Made by a program: the position numbers and the translations under genes. A stretch of DNA of 64,000 nucleotides. Origin: Desmonostoc vinosum HA7617-LM4 (GTDB taxonomy: Bacteria; Cyanobacteriota; Cyanobacteriia; Cyanobacteriales; Nostocaceae). Numbering within the stretch: the stretch's first letter is position 1; each line of letters starts with the position of its first letter. This document shows positions 53,120 through 63,800 of the stretch, piece after piece. The notes beneath the pieces are model-generated. The model was not told the DNA's origin, made no database searches, and saw nothing but the letters and a program-made list of their open reading frames with translations. The stretch lies in the NCBI GenBank assembly GCA_019359515.1, contig JAHHHC010000002.1, forward strand, positions 335,522 through 399,521, given 5' to 3'.

Positions 53120-56100
53120 ATGGCAACTGAACAGTTAACAAGAGATAGCGATCATCTTGATTTAAAAGAATTGTTAAAAACACTAAATGCTGTGAAAAAA
53201 GGTGATTTTTCTGTTCGGATGCCCATAGACCAAACTGGCATAGCAGGAAAAATAGTTGATACGCTCAACGATATTATCGACCAGAATGAGCGGATGGCAG
53301 CAGAGTTACAGCGAATTGGGAATGTCGTTGGTAAAGAAGGCAAAATTACTGAACGCGCTTCTGTAGGAAATGTTCATGGTTCTTGGCGAGATTGTGTTAC
53401 CTCGGTCAATACACTAATCACAGATTTAGTCCAACCAACAGCGGAAACTACCCGTGTGATCAGGGCTGTGGCTAGTGGCGATTTATCTCAAACCATCGCC
53501 CCAGAAATCCAAGGCAGACCCTTACAAGGGGAATTTCTGCAAACTGCCAACATCGTTAACACCATGGTAGAACGACTCGGTTCCTTTGCCAGTGAAGTCA
53601 CAAGAGTGGCGCGGGAAGTGGGAACCGAAGGGAAACTAGGCGTACAAGCTGAAGTATTGGGAGTAGCCGGAACTTGGAAGGACTTGACAGATAACGTCAA
53701 CTTGATGGCGGGTAATCTTACCGGACAGGTACGGAACATTGCCGAAGTTGCCACAGCCATTGCTAATGGCGACCTGTCGAAAAAAATTACAGTAGATGTC
53801 AAAGGCGAAATTCTCGAACTCAAAAACACCGTCAACACGATGGTAGATCAGCTCAACTCTTTTGCTAGTGAGGTGACGCGGGTTGCCCGTCAGGTGGGAA
53901 CCGAGGGGAAACTGGGCGTGCAAGCCGAAGTACAAGGCGTAGCTGGAACTTGGAAAGACTTAACAGATAACGTCAATTTAATGGCAGGTAACTTGACAGC
54001 CCAAGTCCGTAATATTGCGGAGGTGACAACGGCGGTAGCTAACGGCGACCTCTCCAAGAAAATCACTGTTGATGTCAAAGGCGAAATTTTAGAGTTGAAA
54101 AACACTGTCAACATCATGGTGGATCAACTCAATTCCTTTGCCAGTGAAGTCACAAGGGTAGCGCGAGAAGTGGGTGCAGAAGGAAAATTAGGTGGTCAAG
54201 CCCAAGTCCGGGGAGTAGCAGGGACTTGGAAGGATCTCACAGATAGTGTGAACTTCATGGCAGGCAGTTTAACAGCCCAAGTACGCAACATTGCCGAAGT
54301 CACCACAGCGGTAGCTAACGGTGACTTATCCAAAAAAATCACCGTTGATGTCAAAGGTGAGATTCTCGAACTCAAAAACACCATCAACACGATGGTGGAT
54401 CAACTCAATTCTTTCGCCAGTGAAGTCACAAGGGTAGCAAGGGAAGTGGGAACCGAGGGGAAACTGGGCGTGCAAGCCGAAGTTGGGGGAGTAGCCGGGA
54501 CTTGGAAAGACTTGACAGATAACGTTAACTTAATGGCGGGTAATCTTACCGGACAGGTACGGAACATTGCCGAAGTTGCCACGGCCATTGCCAACGGCGA
54601 TCTCTCGAAAAAAATTACTGTCAATGTCAAAGGTGAGATTCTCGAACTCAAAAACACCATCAATATCATGGTGGATCAACTCAGTTCCTTTGCTAGTGAA
54701 GTCACAAGGGTAGCACGGGAAGTAGGCAGCGAAGGTAAGCTAGGCGTACAAGCAGACGTTAAGGGAGTAGCGGGTACTTGGAAGGATCTCACAGATAGTG
54801 TGAACTTCATGGCGGGTAGTTTAACAGCCCAAGTCCGCAACATTGCCGAAGTCACAACAGCGGTGGCAACTGGTGACTTATCCAAGAAAATCACCGTTGA
54901 CGTTAAGGGCGAAATTTTGGAACTCAAAAACACCATCAACACGATGGTGGATCAACTCAATTCCTTTGCTAGTGAAGTCACAAGGGTGGCGCGGGAAGTG
55001 GGCAGCGAGGGAAAACTGGGTGTGCAAGCCGATGTCAGGGGCGTCGCTGGCACTTGGAAGGATCTCACAGATAGTGTAAACTTCATGGCGGGTAGTTTAA
55101 CAGCCCAAGTCCGCAACATTGCCGAAGTCACAACAGCGGTGGCAACTGGCGACTTATCCAAGAAAATCACCGTTGATGTTAAGGGTGAAATTTTGGAACT
55201 CAAAAACACCATCAACACGATGGTGGATCAACTCAGTTCCTTTGCTAGTGAAGTCACAAGGGTAGCGCGGGAAGTGGGAACCGAGGGAAAACTGGGTGTG
55301 CAAGCTGAGGTGAAGGGAGTTGCCGGCACTTGGAAAGACTTAACCGGTGCGGTGAATATGATGGCAGGGAACCTTACCGATCAGGTGCGGAACATCGCCG
55401 AAGTTGCCACAGCGATCGCCAACGGCGACCTTTCTAAGAAAATTACAGTCGCCGTCAAAGGCGAAATTTTGGAACTTAAAAACACCATCAACATCATGGT
55501 GGATCAACTCAATTCCTTTGCTAGTGAAGTTACAAGGGTAGCAAGGGAAGTGGGCAGCGAGGGTAAACTGGGTGTGCAAGCCGATGTCAGAGGTGTCGCT
55601 GGCACTTGGAAGGATCTTACAGATAGTGTGAACTTCATGGCGGGTAGCTTAACAGCCCAAGTCCGTAACATCGCCGCCGTCACCACAGCCGTAGCCAACG
55701 GTGACCTCTCTAAGAAAATTTCTGTAGATGTCAAAGGCGAAATTCTTGAACTCAAAAACACCGTTAACACGATGGTGGATCAACTCAATTCCTTTGCTAG
55801 TGAAGTGACACGAGTTGCTAGGGAAGTGGGAACCGAAGGGAAATTAGGCGTGCAAGCCGAAGTCAAGGGCGTAGCCGGCACTTGGAAGGATCTCACCGAT
55901 AGTGTGAACTTCATGGCGGGTAGCTTGACAGCCCAAGTCCGCAACATTGCGGAGGTAACAACAGCAGTAGCCAATGGCGACCTCTCCAAGAAAATCACCG
56001 TTGATGTCAAAGGTGAAATTTTAGAACTCAAAAACACCATCAACACGATGGTGGATCAACTCAATTCCTTTGCCAGTGAAGTCACAAGGGTAGCAAGGGA

Positions 56101-59100
56101 AGTGGGAACCGAAGGGAAATTAGGCGTACAAGCCTATGTCAGGGGAGTTGCCGGCACCTGGAAAGATTTGACAGACAATTTTAACTTGATGGCGGGGAAC
56201 TTGACAGCCCAAGTCCGCAACATTGCCGAAGTCACGAAAGCTGTAGCCAATGGCGACCTCTCCAAGAAAATTACCGTTGATGTCAAAGGGGAAATCCTCG
56301 ACTTGAAGAATACCATCAATACAATGGTGGATCAACTCAGTTCCTTTGCCAGTGAAGTTACGCGGGTGGCGAGGGAAGTGGGAACCGAAGGAAAATTAGG
56401 CGGTCAAGCCCAAGTCCAAGGAGTAGCAGGAACTTGGAAAGATTTAACAGATAACGTGAACTCGATGGCGGGGAACTTAACCGCACAGGTGCGCGGGATT
56501 GCTAGAGTTGTGACGGCGGTTGCCAATGGAGACTTAAAACGCAAACTGATGTTAGATGCCAAGGGAGAAATAGAAACCTTGGCAGAGACAATCAACGAAA
56601 TGATCGATACCCTCGCTACCTTTGCCAATCAGGTAACTACCGTAGCGAGGGAAGTGGGCATCGAAGGGAAATTAGGTGGTCAAGCTAGAGTACCGGGGGC
56701 AGCCGGCACCTGGAAAGATTTGACCGACAACGTGAACGAACTGGCTGCAACACTCACAACTCAGCTAAGGGCGATCGCCGAAGTAGCAACAGCCGTAACC
56801 AAGGGCGATTTAACCCGGTCGATTGCCGTCGAGGCTTTAGGCGAAGTCGCAATCCTCAAAGACAACATCAACCAAATGATCGCCAATCTGCGAGAGACAA
56901 CGCAGAAAAACACCGAACAGGATTGGTTGAAAACTAACCTAGCCAAATTTACCCGAATGCTCCAAGGTCAACGAGACCTGGAAACTGTATCGAAATTAAT
57001 TCTCTCAGAACTAGCGCCCCTGGTGGGAGCGCAGCACGGCGTCTTCTATCTCATGGAAAACCCCGAAAATACGTCGTATTTAAAACTCATTAGTACCTAT
57101 GCTTATCGCGAACGCAGACATCTAGCCCACCGCTTCTTTTTGGGTGAAGGTTTAGTAGGACAGTGTGCCCTAGAAAAAGAACGGATTCTGCTGACACAAG
57201 TGCCTGATGACTATATCAAAATCTCCTCTGGTTTAGGAGAAGCAACTCCACTAAACGCCGTCGTCTTACCCGTACTCTTTGAAGGACAAGTGACAGCGGT
57301 GATTGAATTAGCTTCCTTCCGCCGCTTCAGCGAAATTCATTTAACCTTCTTCGACCAACTCACCGAAAGTATTGCGATCGTCCTCAATACGATCGCCGCT
57401 TCCATGCGGACTGAAGAATTACTCAAGCAATCGCAGTCTTTAGCGGAGGAATTGCAAACCCAGCAAAACGAACTCAAGGAAACTAACAAGCGCCTTGAAC
57501 AACAAGCCCAATCTCTCAAAACATCCGAAGATTTATTGAGAGGACAGCAAGAAGAATTACAACAAACCAACGCCGAGTTAGAAGAAAAGGCAGAGTTACT
57601 AGCGCAGCAAAAGAAAGAAGTCGAGCGCAAAAATCGCGAAATAGAACAAGCAAGACAATCTCTAGAAGAAAAGGCAGAACAACTAGCACTCTCATCAAAA
57701 TACAAATCTGAGTTTCTGGCTAACATGTCCCACGAACTACGGACACCACTCAACAGCTTATTAATTTTGGCTAGGCTGTTGGCAGATAACATAGATAACA
57801 ACCTTAGCGCTAAGCAAATCGAATACTGCCAGACAATCTACTCCGCAGGTACTGATCTTTTGTCGTTAATCAACGACATCCTCGATCTCGCCAAAATTGA
57901 ATCTGGAACTATGACGATTGACATGAACCAGATGCTGCTAGCAGAGTTAACTGGTCAAATTGAGCGTACTTTTGGGCAAGTTGCCCAAACCAAAGGACTA
58001 GCTTTCACAATTGCGGCAACTCCCGAAACACCAAAAGCCATCCATACCGATACAAAACGCTTGCAACAAGTCTTGACAAATCTCCTTTCCAATGCATTTA
58101 AATTTACCGAACGAGGAGAGGTGCGTTTACACATAGAAGCAGCAGCACAAGGATGGAGTCCCGACCAAGAAATCTTAAATCACGCTCAGAGTGTAATTGC
58201 CTTCTCAGTCAGCGATACAGGCATTGGCATTGCCCCCGAAAAGCAGAAAATTATTTTCGAGGCATTTCAGCAAGCTGATGGTACTACCAGCCGGAAATAT
58301 GGTGGTACAGGGTTAGGCTTATCAATTAGCCGCGAAATCGCCCGTCTATTTGGCGGAGAAATTAAACTTGTCAGCCGTCCCGGTCAAGGTAGCACTTTTA
58401 CCTTTTACCTACCACAATTCAGTCCTGAGTTGACATCAAAACAACTCCTCACCCCCCACTCAGCACCGGCTGAACGCCCCGCTACTGCTAACAAAACTCA
58501 GCACTGGCTAAATACCCCGCTACCGCTAACAGCAATTATTAGCGACGATCGCACCAACATCGAAAGTGGCGATCGAGTATTATTGATTGTCGAGGATGAT
58601 ACTAATTTTGCACGTATCCTCATCGATATGGCGCAACAACAAGGATTTAAGGTGATAGCAGCCCAAAACGGTAATGCAGGTTTAACGCTGGCACAGCGCT
58701 TTCTACCATCAGCTGTGTTGTTAGACATCCGTTTACCAGAAATGGATGGCTGGACAGTATTAGATCGTTTGAAGCACGACCCAAATACACGCCATATTCC
58801 CGTACACATTATTACAGTTGAAGAAGGCAAACAGCGCAGTTTACAACTAGGAGCGATCGCATATCTGCAAAAGCCCGTTACCCGCGAGACGATTTCCCAA
58901 GCTTTGAATAAAATTAAAGGTTTTATTGAGCGACGAGTCAAGAATTTGCTGATTGTCGAAGATGATGATACACAACGTCATAGCATCGTTGAGCTAATTG
59001 GCAACAGCGACGTTGCTACTACTGCTGTCGCCACTGGTGCAGCAGCCCTAGAAGCCATCCGCACTCAGTATTTTGATTGCCTCGTTCTCGATTTAGGACT

Positions 59101-59743
59101 ACCAGACATGACTGGATTTGAACTCATTGAGCAAATCAAGCAACAACCCAATGGGGAAACCTTACCCATCATCGTTTATACTGGTCGAGAAATTACCAAA
59201 GCCCAAGAAACTGAACTCAGGCGGATCGCAGAAACAATTATTATTAAAGATGTGCGATCGCCCGAACGCCTCCTTGATGAAACAGCATTATTTCTCCACC
59301 GAGTCCAGGCCGATTTACCCACGCCAAAACAAGAACTTCTTGAACAATTACACTCAATAGACCACTTACTTATAGGCAAGAAAGTACTAATCATAGACGA
59401 CGATATGCGTAACATCTTTGCCCTAACAAGTATGCTAGAACGCTATCAAATGCAGGTTTTATATGCTGAAGATGGTCGAGAAGGTATTACCACTCTGGAA
59501 AATACACCAGATATTGATGTCGTTTTGATGGATATCATGATGCCAGAGATGGATGGTTACGAAACAATCCGCTTAATTCGGCTGGAGGAGCAATATAAAA
59601 CCCTACCAATCATTGCACTTACCGCCAAAGCCATGCAAGGCGATCGCGAAAAATGCATCGAATCCGGCGCATCAGACTACATCACCAAACCTGTAGATAC
59701 TGAACAGTTACTCTCCTTGTTACGCGTTTGGCTATATCAGTGA
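53120..59743 (+). CDS. Giant soluble hybrid histidine kinase with tandem HAMP array and three receivers
   Basis: The 2207-residue protein has no membrane segment. About 13 tandem HAMP-type units of ~92 residues span residues ~40-1250. Each unit runs from [14 protein letters not shown] through [31 protein letters not shown] and [12 protein letters not shown]. The first unit is divergent and the last two are slightly altered. GAF (~1270-1430) and a coiled coil (~1430-1530) follow, then HisKA with the acceptor His near 1538 ([11 protein letters not shown]) and a HATPase with [10 protein letters not shown]. Three receiver domains have Asp near 1869, 1991 and 2138. This is the architecture of group III hybrid kinases (Nik1/Os-1 type), linked to osmotic and stress signalling in fungi. 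The third receiver most likely hands phosphate to a partner not in the window. Confidence 0.95.
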   Translation: MATEQLTRDSDHLDLKELLKTLNAVKKGDFSVRMPIDQTGIAGKIVDTLNDIIDQNERMAAELQRIGNVVGKEGKITERASVGNVHGSWRDCVTSVNTLITDLVQPTAETTRVIRAVASGDLSQTIAPEIQGRPLQGEFLQTANIVNTMVERLGSFASEVTRVAREVGTEGKLGVQAEVLGVAGTWKDLTDNVNLMAGNLTGQVRNIAEVATAIANGDLSKKITVDVKGEILELKNTVNTMVDQLNSFASEVTRVARQVGTEGKLGVQAEVQGVAGTWKDLTDNVNLMAGNLTAQVRNIAEVTTAVANGDLSKKITVDVKGEILELKNTVNIMVDQLNSFASEVTRVAREVGAEGKLGGQAQVRGVAGTWKDLTDSVNFMAGSLTAQVRNIAEVTTAVANGDLSKKITVDVKGEILELKNTINTMVDQLNSFASEVTRVAREVGTEGKLGVQAEVGGVAGTWKDLTDNVNLMAGNLTGQVRNIAEVATAIANGDLSKKITVNVKGEILELKNTINIMVDQLSSFASEVTRVAREVGSEGKLGVQADVKGVAGTWKDLTDSVNFMAGSLTAQVRNIAEVTTAVATGDLSKKITVDVKGEILELKNTINTMVDQLNSFASEVTRVAREVGSEGKLGVQADVRGVAGTWKDLTDSVNFMAGSLTAQVRNIAEVTTAVATGDLSKKITVDVKGEILELKNTINTMVDQLSSFASEVTRVAREVGTEGKLGVQAEVKGVAGTWKDLTGAVNMMAGNLTDQVRNIAEVATAIANGDLSKKITVAVKGEILELKNTINIMVDQLNSFASEVTRVAREVGSEGKLGVQADVRGVAGTWKDLTDSVNFMAGSLTAQVRNIAAVTTAVANGDLSKKISVDVKGEILELKNTVNTMVDQLNSFASEVTRVAREVGTEGKLGVQAEVKGVAGTWKDLTDSVNFMAGSLTAQVRNIAEVTTAVANGDLSKKITVDVKGEILELKNTINTMVDQLNSFASEVTRVAREVGTEGKLGVQAYVRGVAGTWKDLTDNFNLMAGNLTAQVRNIAEVTKAVANGDLSKKITVDVKGEILDLKNTINTMVDQLSSFASEVTRVAREVGTEGKLGGQAQVQGVAGTWKDLTDNVNSMAGNLTAQVRGIARVVTAVANGDLKRKLMLDAKGEIETLAETINEMIDTLATFANQVTTVAREVGIEGKLGGQARVPGAAGTWKDLTDNVNELAATLTTQLRAIAEVATAVTKGDLTRSIAVEALGEVAILKDNINQMIANLRETTQKNTEQDWLKTNLAKFTRMLQGQRDLETVSKLILSELAPLVGAQHGVFYLMENPENTSYLKLISTYAYRERRHLAHRFFLGEGLVGQCALEKERILLTQVPDDYIKISSGLGEATPLNAVVLPVLFEGQVTAVIELASFRRFSEIHLTFFDQLTESIAIVLNTIAASMRTEELLKQSQSLAEELQTQQNELKETNKRLEQQAQSLKTSEDLLRGQQEELQQTNAELEEKAELLAQQKKEVERKNREIEQARQSLEEKAEQLALSSKYKSEFLANMSHELRTPLNSLLILARLLADNIDNNLSAKQIEYCQTIYSAGTDLLSLINDILDLAKIESGTMTIDMNQMLLAELTGQIERTFGQVAQTKGLAFTIAATPETPKAIHTDTKRLQQVLTNLLSNAFKFTERGEVRLHIEAAAQGWSPDQEILNHAQSVIAFSVSDTGIGIAPEKQKIIFEAFQQADGTTSRKYGGTGLGLSISREIARLFGGEIKLVSRPGQGSTFTFYLPQFSPELTSKQLLTPHSAPAERPATANKTQHWLNTPLPLTAIISDDRTNIESGDRVLLIVEDDTNFARILIDMAQQQGFKVIAAQNGNAGLTLAQRFLPSAVLLDIRLPEMDGWTVLDRLKHDPNTRHIPVHIITVEEGKQRSLQLGAIAYLQKPVTRETISQALNKIKGFIERRVKNLLIVEDDDTQRHSIVELIGNSDVATTAVATGAAALEAIRTQYFDCLVLDLGLPDMTGFELIEQIKQQPNGETLPIIVYTGREITKAQETELRRIAETIIIKDVRSPERLLDETALFLHRVQADLPTPKQELLEQLHSIDHLLIGKKVLIIDDDMRNIFALTSMLERYQMQVLYAEDGREGITTLENTPDIDVVLMDIMMPEMDGYETIRLIRLEEQYKTLPIIALTAKAMQGDREKCIESGASDYITKPVDTEQLLSLLRVWLYQ
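53579..56890 (+). repeat. Twelve ~276-bp tandem repeats encoding the HAMP units
   Basis: Twelve units with a 276-bp period are so alike in DNA that adjacent ones differ at few positions in places (for example 54700-54960 and 54976-55236). Such direct repeats would favour gain and loss of units. Confidence 0.9.
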
Positions 59744-59744
59744 A

Positions 59745-59870
59745 GAGATGAGGGAAGTGTGGTTCGACTTCTGGTGTCAGAGGTGCTACGCGTAGCTTGC
59801 TTCCCCATAGGGCTACGCTCACCAACCAAAAGATGAGGGAGAATAAATAATTACGAATTACGAATTATAA
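59745..59870. repeat. Repeat-rich spacer after the giant kinase gene
   Basis: GATGAGGGA nonamers flank a palindromic stretch GCTACGCGTAGCTTGCTTCC then CATAGGGCTACGC. It fills the gap to the formamidase gene. Confidence 0.65.
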
Positions 59871-59877
59871 ATTCCCC

Positions 59878-60843
59878 ATGCCCCACCACATCCTAAAAGC
59901 TACTAAAAAAACCGTACATCTGGGTGGTTTCTCGCATTTACTAGAACCAGCACTGACTATCGATTCTGGCGACACTATCGATGTGGAAACTTACACTGGT
60001 TACTATGTTTATGACAAAGCACCAGCAGAATTTCTCACACCAGAGTTTGTTGATATCTGCCAAAATCTCGCCCCAGAACGCAAAGTAGCTGGAGGGCCGC
60101 ATTTATTGACAGGGCCAATTTACATGCGTGATGCTGAACCTGGGGATGTTTTGGAAGTAAAATTAGAGGCGATCGCACCTCGTTTAAGTATAGGCTTCAA
60201 TGCCATTCGTACAGGTTGGGGAGCCTTATCACAACAATTTCAGCAACCAGCCTTAAGATTTATTCCTCTCGATTTATCAAATAACGTAGCCGAATTTCCT
60301 CAAGGCACAGGCATCAAAATTCCTCTCAAACCCTTTTTTGGTATCCTTGGTGTTGCCACTCCAGAAACGTCTCGAACTTCCGTTCCACCAGGTTGTTATG
60401 GTGGTAATATCGATAACCGAGAATTACAAGCAGGTTCTCGTATATTTTTGCCTATTTTCGTCCCAGGTGCCTTATTTTCTATTGGGGATGGACATTCAGC
60501 ACAGGGAGATGGCGAAGTGAATGTTACTGCTATTGAAACTTCAATGAACGGCAGAATTATACTCAAACTTCGCAAAGATTTACAACTAACAACACCAATC
60601 GCAGAAACACCAACAGATATCATCACTATGGGTTTTAGTCAAACCTTAGATGAAGCCTTAGAATTGGCTTTAAAAAATATGATTGACCTGCTACAAAAAT
60701 TGACAAAATTGTCTCCAGAAGATGCTTACGTATTATGTAGCTTAGCAGTCAATTTTCATATTACTCAGGTTGTAAATAGCCCACAAAAAGGTGTGCATGG
60801 AATGTTATCGAAATCAATCTTTTCCCAAGCGCTCAATTTTTAA
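59878..60843 (+). CDS. Acetamidase/formamidase family protein
   Basis: The 321-residue protein has family landmarks: LTGPIYMRDAEPGDVLEVKLE, PPGCYGGNIDNRELQAGSRI (near the metal site), the GDGHSAQGDGEVNVTAIET block, and a C-terminal DAYVLCSLAVNFHITQVVN. The enzymes release ammonia from formamide or short amides; the substrate here is unproven. The start ATG at 59878 gives full family length. It is convergent with the small minus-strand gene at 60840, overlapping its stop by 4 bp. Confidence 0.92.
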   Translation: MPHHILKATKKTVHLGGFSHLLEPALTIDSGDTIDVETYTGYYVYDKAPAEFLTPEFVDICQNLAPERKVAGGPHLLTGPIYMRDAEPGDVLEVKLEAIAPRLSIGFNAIRTGWGALSQQFQQPALRFIPLDLSNNVAEFPQGTGIKIPLKPFFGILGVATPETSRTSVPPGCYGGNIDNRELQAGSRIFLPIFVPGALFSIGDGHSAQGDGEVNVTAIETSMNGRIILKLRKDLQLTTPIAETPTDIITMGFSQTLDEALELALKNMIDLLQKLTKLSPEDAYVLCSLAVNFHITQVVNSPQKGVHGMLSKSIFSQALNF

Positions 60844-61190
60844 ACCAGGCGAACAATTCTACCTATAGTGTTAAGTACGCGACCAAATAAATCAAGAAAT
60901 CCTATTGTATTATCAATAGATGTAATCTCCTGGTCTAATTTATCTATACCATTTTCAAATTCTACTGAATTTGCTTCCAGCTGGTTTAAGAGAATAGTTG
61001 CAATGTCACGCTCTACACACTGCACATACTTAGAGAACTCAATACGTTTTTCTGTAAAACTTCCCTTTTGTCCATCATCAGCGAATTTATTTTCTATCCC
61101 AGGTTTGTATAATTTTGCATCAAAATTACTAATCTTTTTATGAAAATCTAAGCGGCGTTTTGTGTTTTCATTACTAAGATCATGTACCAT
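60840..61190 (-). CDS. Small hypothetical protein paired with a lipoprotein gene
   Basis: The 116-residue charged, helical protein starts MVHDLSNENTKRRLDFHKKI. A C-terminal amphipathic segment (GFLDLFGRVLNTIGRIVRLV) could sit on a membrane. No family recognised. It begins 10 bp after the upstream lipoprotein gene ends, so the two are almost surely one operon. Its stop overlaps the formamidase stop by 4 bp in the convergent orientation. Confidence 0.7.
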   Translation of the reverse strand: MVHDLSNENTKRRLDFHKKISNFDAKLYKPGIENKFADDGQKGSFTEKRIEFSKYVQCVERDIATILLNQLEANSVEFENGIDKLDQEITSIDNTIGFLDLFGRVLNTIGRIVRLV

Positions 61191-61200
61191 ATCATCCCCC

Positions 61201-62100
61201 TCATTTAGCTTCAGACTGTTCTTTTAATTCTTCAGCAACTTTTAAAAGCGTGTCAACATCTAATAAAAAACTATTCGCTCGTGCGAGATTAAAGTCATCT
61301 TCTAAAAGAGCCTTAAAAGCTTCCTTAAAAGCTTCAGATGCTTTACTAGCATTTTCTAAAGCTTCTACCTGTAACGTCATCGTGCGAATTTCTCGGCGCT
61401 TCGCAATCCAATCATCTTGAGCGCTAATCGGTGTTTCATCAACGTAGGGTTGAAATACTAAGCGCTCATCTTGATTATTTTGAATAGTTCTAATGTTTGT
61501 TTGTAGTTGTTGTTTTAATAGCTGTAAAACTAAATCTTGAGTTTCGAGTTCTTTATAAATTGCATCTTTTCTGGCATTGATTTCTCTTTTAAGTGCCCCT
61601 CCAATTTTCACTTTAATAATAATATTAGTTAATTTTGAGGTAACTAATGCGGCACTTGAAGAATTAACCGGAGGTGTTTCGCGAATAGAATTACCCAGAC
61701 TAACTAACTCTGTTGCAATTTTTGCAGTTGCTTTTTCACCTCTTTGAGAAGCATCTGAACCTGCTAATTTCCCTAATTGTTCAAAGTAACGCCTGACTAG
61801 TCCAGTATGGCGACGCATTCGCCCAATTAATATTAGCCATTGCTCATCACTTTTTGTGACATCTTCATAATTTTTTTGATCTGTTTCCGGCTTTCCTAAA
61901 TCATTTCTAATAAGTCTTTCTGAGTTGGCATCAACAAAATAGTTACCGGAAGTTTCTAGTAAACTATCAAGAGCAATAGTGTAGTTTTTACCAGCTTCAG
62001 CAAATTGTTCGTATTCCTCAACTGTGGCACTTCCACAACTTATTAAACAAGTACTGATTAAAGTTAAAATAGTAGCTTTTGCACCGATTTTTCTTAACAT
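61201..62100 (-). CDS. Hypothetical lipoprotein, helical
   Basis: The 299-residue protein begins with a lipoprotein signal (KIGAKATILTLISTCLISCG, lipobox LISC), so it should be anchored outside the plasma membrane. The rest is helical and charged, with no domain I recognise; coiled-coil character is plausible around LQLLKQQLQTNIRTIQNNQD. It is followed at 10 bp by the small gene, suggesting a two-part envelope system of unknown use. Confidence 0.75.
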   Translation of the reverse strand: MLRKIGAKATILTLISTCLISCGSATVEEYEQFAEAGKNYTIALDSLLETSGNYFVDANSERLIRNDLGKPETDQKNYEDVTKSDEQWLILIGRMRRHTGLVRRYFEQLGKLAGSDASQRGEKATAKIATELVSLGNSIRETPPVNSSSAALVTSKLTNIIIKVKIGGALKREINARKDAIYKELETQDLVLQLLKQQLQTNIRTIQNNQDERLVFQPYVDETPISAQDDWIAKRREIRTMTLQVEALENASKASEAFKEAFKALLEDDFNLARANSFLLDVDTLLKVAEELKEQSEAK

Positions 62101-62306
62101 TAATTCCTCTATTATATTGTGTTGATTACATTGATAATAAACAACTATTTTATAGATAAAGTATCACACATACAAACAGTAAACTATTACGTGATGTTAA
62201 CAAGCAGCTTTATATTAATGTAGCAATATTAAACTAATATTTTGCAACTATTAAACACATAAATCTCATATAAAATTTCATATAATCACAGTGTGAAAGT
62301 AGCTCG

Positions 62307-63056
62307 TCATGAACAATTGGATAACTTCTCCAGCAACCAAGCCACAGCACTACCAGCATTAGTAACCATCTCACCAGGCGGTATAGCTGGGCGGTTCACC
62401 ATCACAACCTTGACACCTAGTTCTCGCGCGGCCATAATTTTGGCATAAGTTGCATCACCACCGCTATTTTTGCTCACGATCGCATCAATCTTGTAGCGCA
62501 TGAGAATTTCTCGCTCATGATTGAGAGCAAAAGGGCCGCGATCGCATAATACAATTCCCAACGGCACCAAAGCATCAGCATCAGGAGGTTCAATCATCCG
62601 CATCAAGAACCAAATTTCTTTCAGATGAGCAAAAGCAGCAAGTTCTTGCCTACCAACCGTTAAAAATACCCGTTGTGACTGATTTTGCAAGCTTGCAGCT
62701 GCGGCTTGAACACTATCAACTTCAAGCCAGCGATCGTCACTTACCTTCTCCCAAGGGGGACGAACTAACATCAAACGAGGTATATCAACCTCAATAGTTG
62801 CCACCGCCGCATTACTGGAAATCTGAGTAGCAAAAGGGTGTGTTGCATCAATCAGCACATCAATCCTCATCTGACGCAGATAACTTGCTAATCCCACCGC
62901 CCCACCGAAACCCCCAATCCGCAGATCACCCAACGGAACTGACGGCGTACTAGTACGACCAGCTAAAGAGTTGATGACCTCAATTCCTGGTATAGTCGCC
63001 ACTCTCGCAGCTAATTCTGCTGCTTCCCCCGTCCCCCCCAGAATTAAAACGCGCAT
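62307..63056 (-). CDS. cobK: Precorrin-6A reductase
   Basis: The 249-residue enzyme starts at the ATG at 63056 (a TTG two codons before is less likely). It shows the N-terminal MRVLILGGTGEAAELAARV Rossmann loop, SLAGRT, GGFGG, IDATHPFATQIS, VFLTVGRQEL and VSKNSGGDATYAKIMAARE, all CobK/CbiJ marks. It reduces precorrin-6A in the corrin ring pathway to cobalamin. The DUF1636 gene lies 117 bp upstream on the same strand. No other cob gene is in the window. Confidence 0.93.
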   Translation of the reverse strand: MRVLILGGTGEAAELAARVATIPGIEVINSLAGRTSTPSVPLGDLRIGGFGGAVGLASYLRQMRIDVLIDATHPFATQISSNAAVATIEVDIPRLMLVRPPWEKVSDDRWLEVDSVQAAAASLQNQSQRVFLTVGRQELAAFAHLKEIWFLMRMIEPPDADALVPLGIVLCDRGPFALNHEREILMRYKIDAIVSKNSGGDATYAKIMAARELGVKVVMVNRPAIPPGEMVTNAGSAVAWLLEKLSNCS

Positions 63057-63173
63057 CAGCAAACCCTAATTACCACTACCCCAATCCCCGTGGACTGAGC
63101 GAAGTCGTACCCCTCCCCTTAAGCAAGCTAGCAAGGGCGTCTTTGACAGGAGAAGCCCAGTTCCCAACCCCCT

Positions 63174-63590
63174 TTACGATAAAGATGGAATTCTAGCCAA
63201 AATACCCTTTTTCAGGGCTTCAGGTCGTTCTGACCAAGGTAGTAACCCATCAGGCTTAGCATAGTATTGACTAGCACATTCCAAAACAGCCGTTGCACTG
63301 CCATCAACAGCCAAATCACCAAATAAATATGTTAATTTACCTTGGGCAGTAAAAGCGACGACACAGGAACGATTACAAGCACTCATACATTCAACTTCTT
63401 GAATGAGAAAATCATCTCGTAATTCCCAATCTTGTGCAAGTTGCTGAAGTTGCTGTAATAGCTTTTGACCACCACTTTCACCCAAGCGTTTTCCATCCTG
63501 CCACACACTGGCACAGGTCTTGCAGACAAATAAAGTGTGAGAATTGACTCCAGAAGGACTGGTTTGAGAAATATTGACCGTAGCAGTCAT
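63174..63590 (-). CDS. DUF1636 Cys-rich metal-binding protein, cobalamin-linked
   Basis: The 138-residue protein has FVCKTCASVW near the N-terminus and VECMSACNRSCVVAF in the middle, the cysteine layout of a thioredoxin-like [2Fe-2S] or metal-binding domain (DUF1636), and a conserved YAKPDGLLPWSERPEALKKGILARIP end. Family members often stand by cobalamin genes, and cobK follows here. The ATG at 63590 has GAGG 5 nt upstream, which together with the start codon is held in a small hairpin (CATCTG/CAGATG). Just upstream is a sequence like the 3' end of a B12 riboswitch. Confidence 0.85.
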   Translation of the reverse strand: MTATVNISQTSPSGVNSHTLFVCKTCASVWQDGKRLGESGGQKLLQQLQQLAQDWELRDDFLIQEVECMSACNRSCVVAFTAQGKLTYLFGDLAVDGSATAVLECASQYYAKPDGLLPWSERPEALKKGILARIPSLS

Positions 63591-63606
63591 CTGTACCTCG
63601 CAGATG
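63588..63606 (-). promoter_or_regulatory. Hairpin holding the ribosome site and start codon of the DUF1636 gene
   Basis: CATCTG and CAGATG (the latter contains the ATG) form 6 bp around CGAGGTA, which carries the Shine-Dalgarno. It would fit the expression platform of a translation-controlling riboswitch. Confidence 0.55.
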
Positions 63607-63629
63607 TGTAAAACTGATCAGCTGATTTC

Positions 63630-63645
63630 GGCGGGCATCCTGACT
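63630..63645 (-). promoter_or_regulatory. Probable 3' remnant of a cobalamin riboswitch
   Basis: On the minus strand the segment reads AGTCAGGATGCCCGCC, which fits the AGYCAGGANRCCYGCC pattern that closes B12 riboswitches. The rest of the aptamer is missing: upstream is the end of a tnpB element. The downstream genes (DUF1636, cobK) are those expected under B12 control. Confidence 0.5.
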
Positions 63646-63647
63646 TA

Positions 63648-63800
63648 TTCAAGTTGAGATTATGTGAACTACCCACACTGACCTGACGGTACAGTGTGAG
63701 CTTCCAACTTCACAGAAGATTGCCGCATCTTGGGTTTGCGCCCGCGAATTGGTCTTACATCCTCTCCATTGGCGTTAGCCTCCCCCGTCCCAGAGGAGGA
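63648..63800 (-). ncRNA. Possible omega-RNA (reRNA) at the tnpB 3' end
   Basis: IS605-type tnpB genes encode a guide RNA that overlaps the 3' end of the gene and ends at the element's right end, with flanking host DNA as guide. The position fits and a hairpin-rich sequence is present, but its exact ends cannot be read here. The guide would fall at about 63630-63647. Confidence 0.3.

Noticed and set aside
53579..56890. Regular repeats as a CRISPR array
   Set aside because: The units are 276 bp, contiguous and coding, with no spacers. No cas genes are present in the window.
53488..56946. A series of minus-strand frames spaced 276 bp apart across the giant kinase gene
   Set aside because: They are reverse shadows of the HAMP repeats: they recur once per unit and lack ribosome sites.
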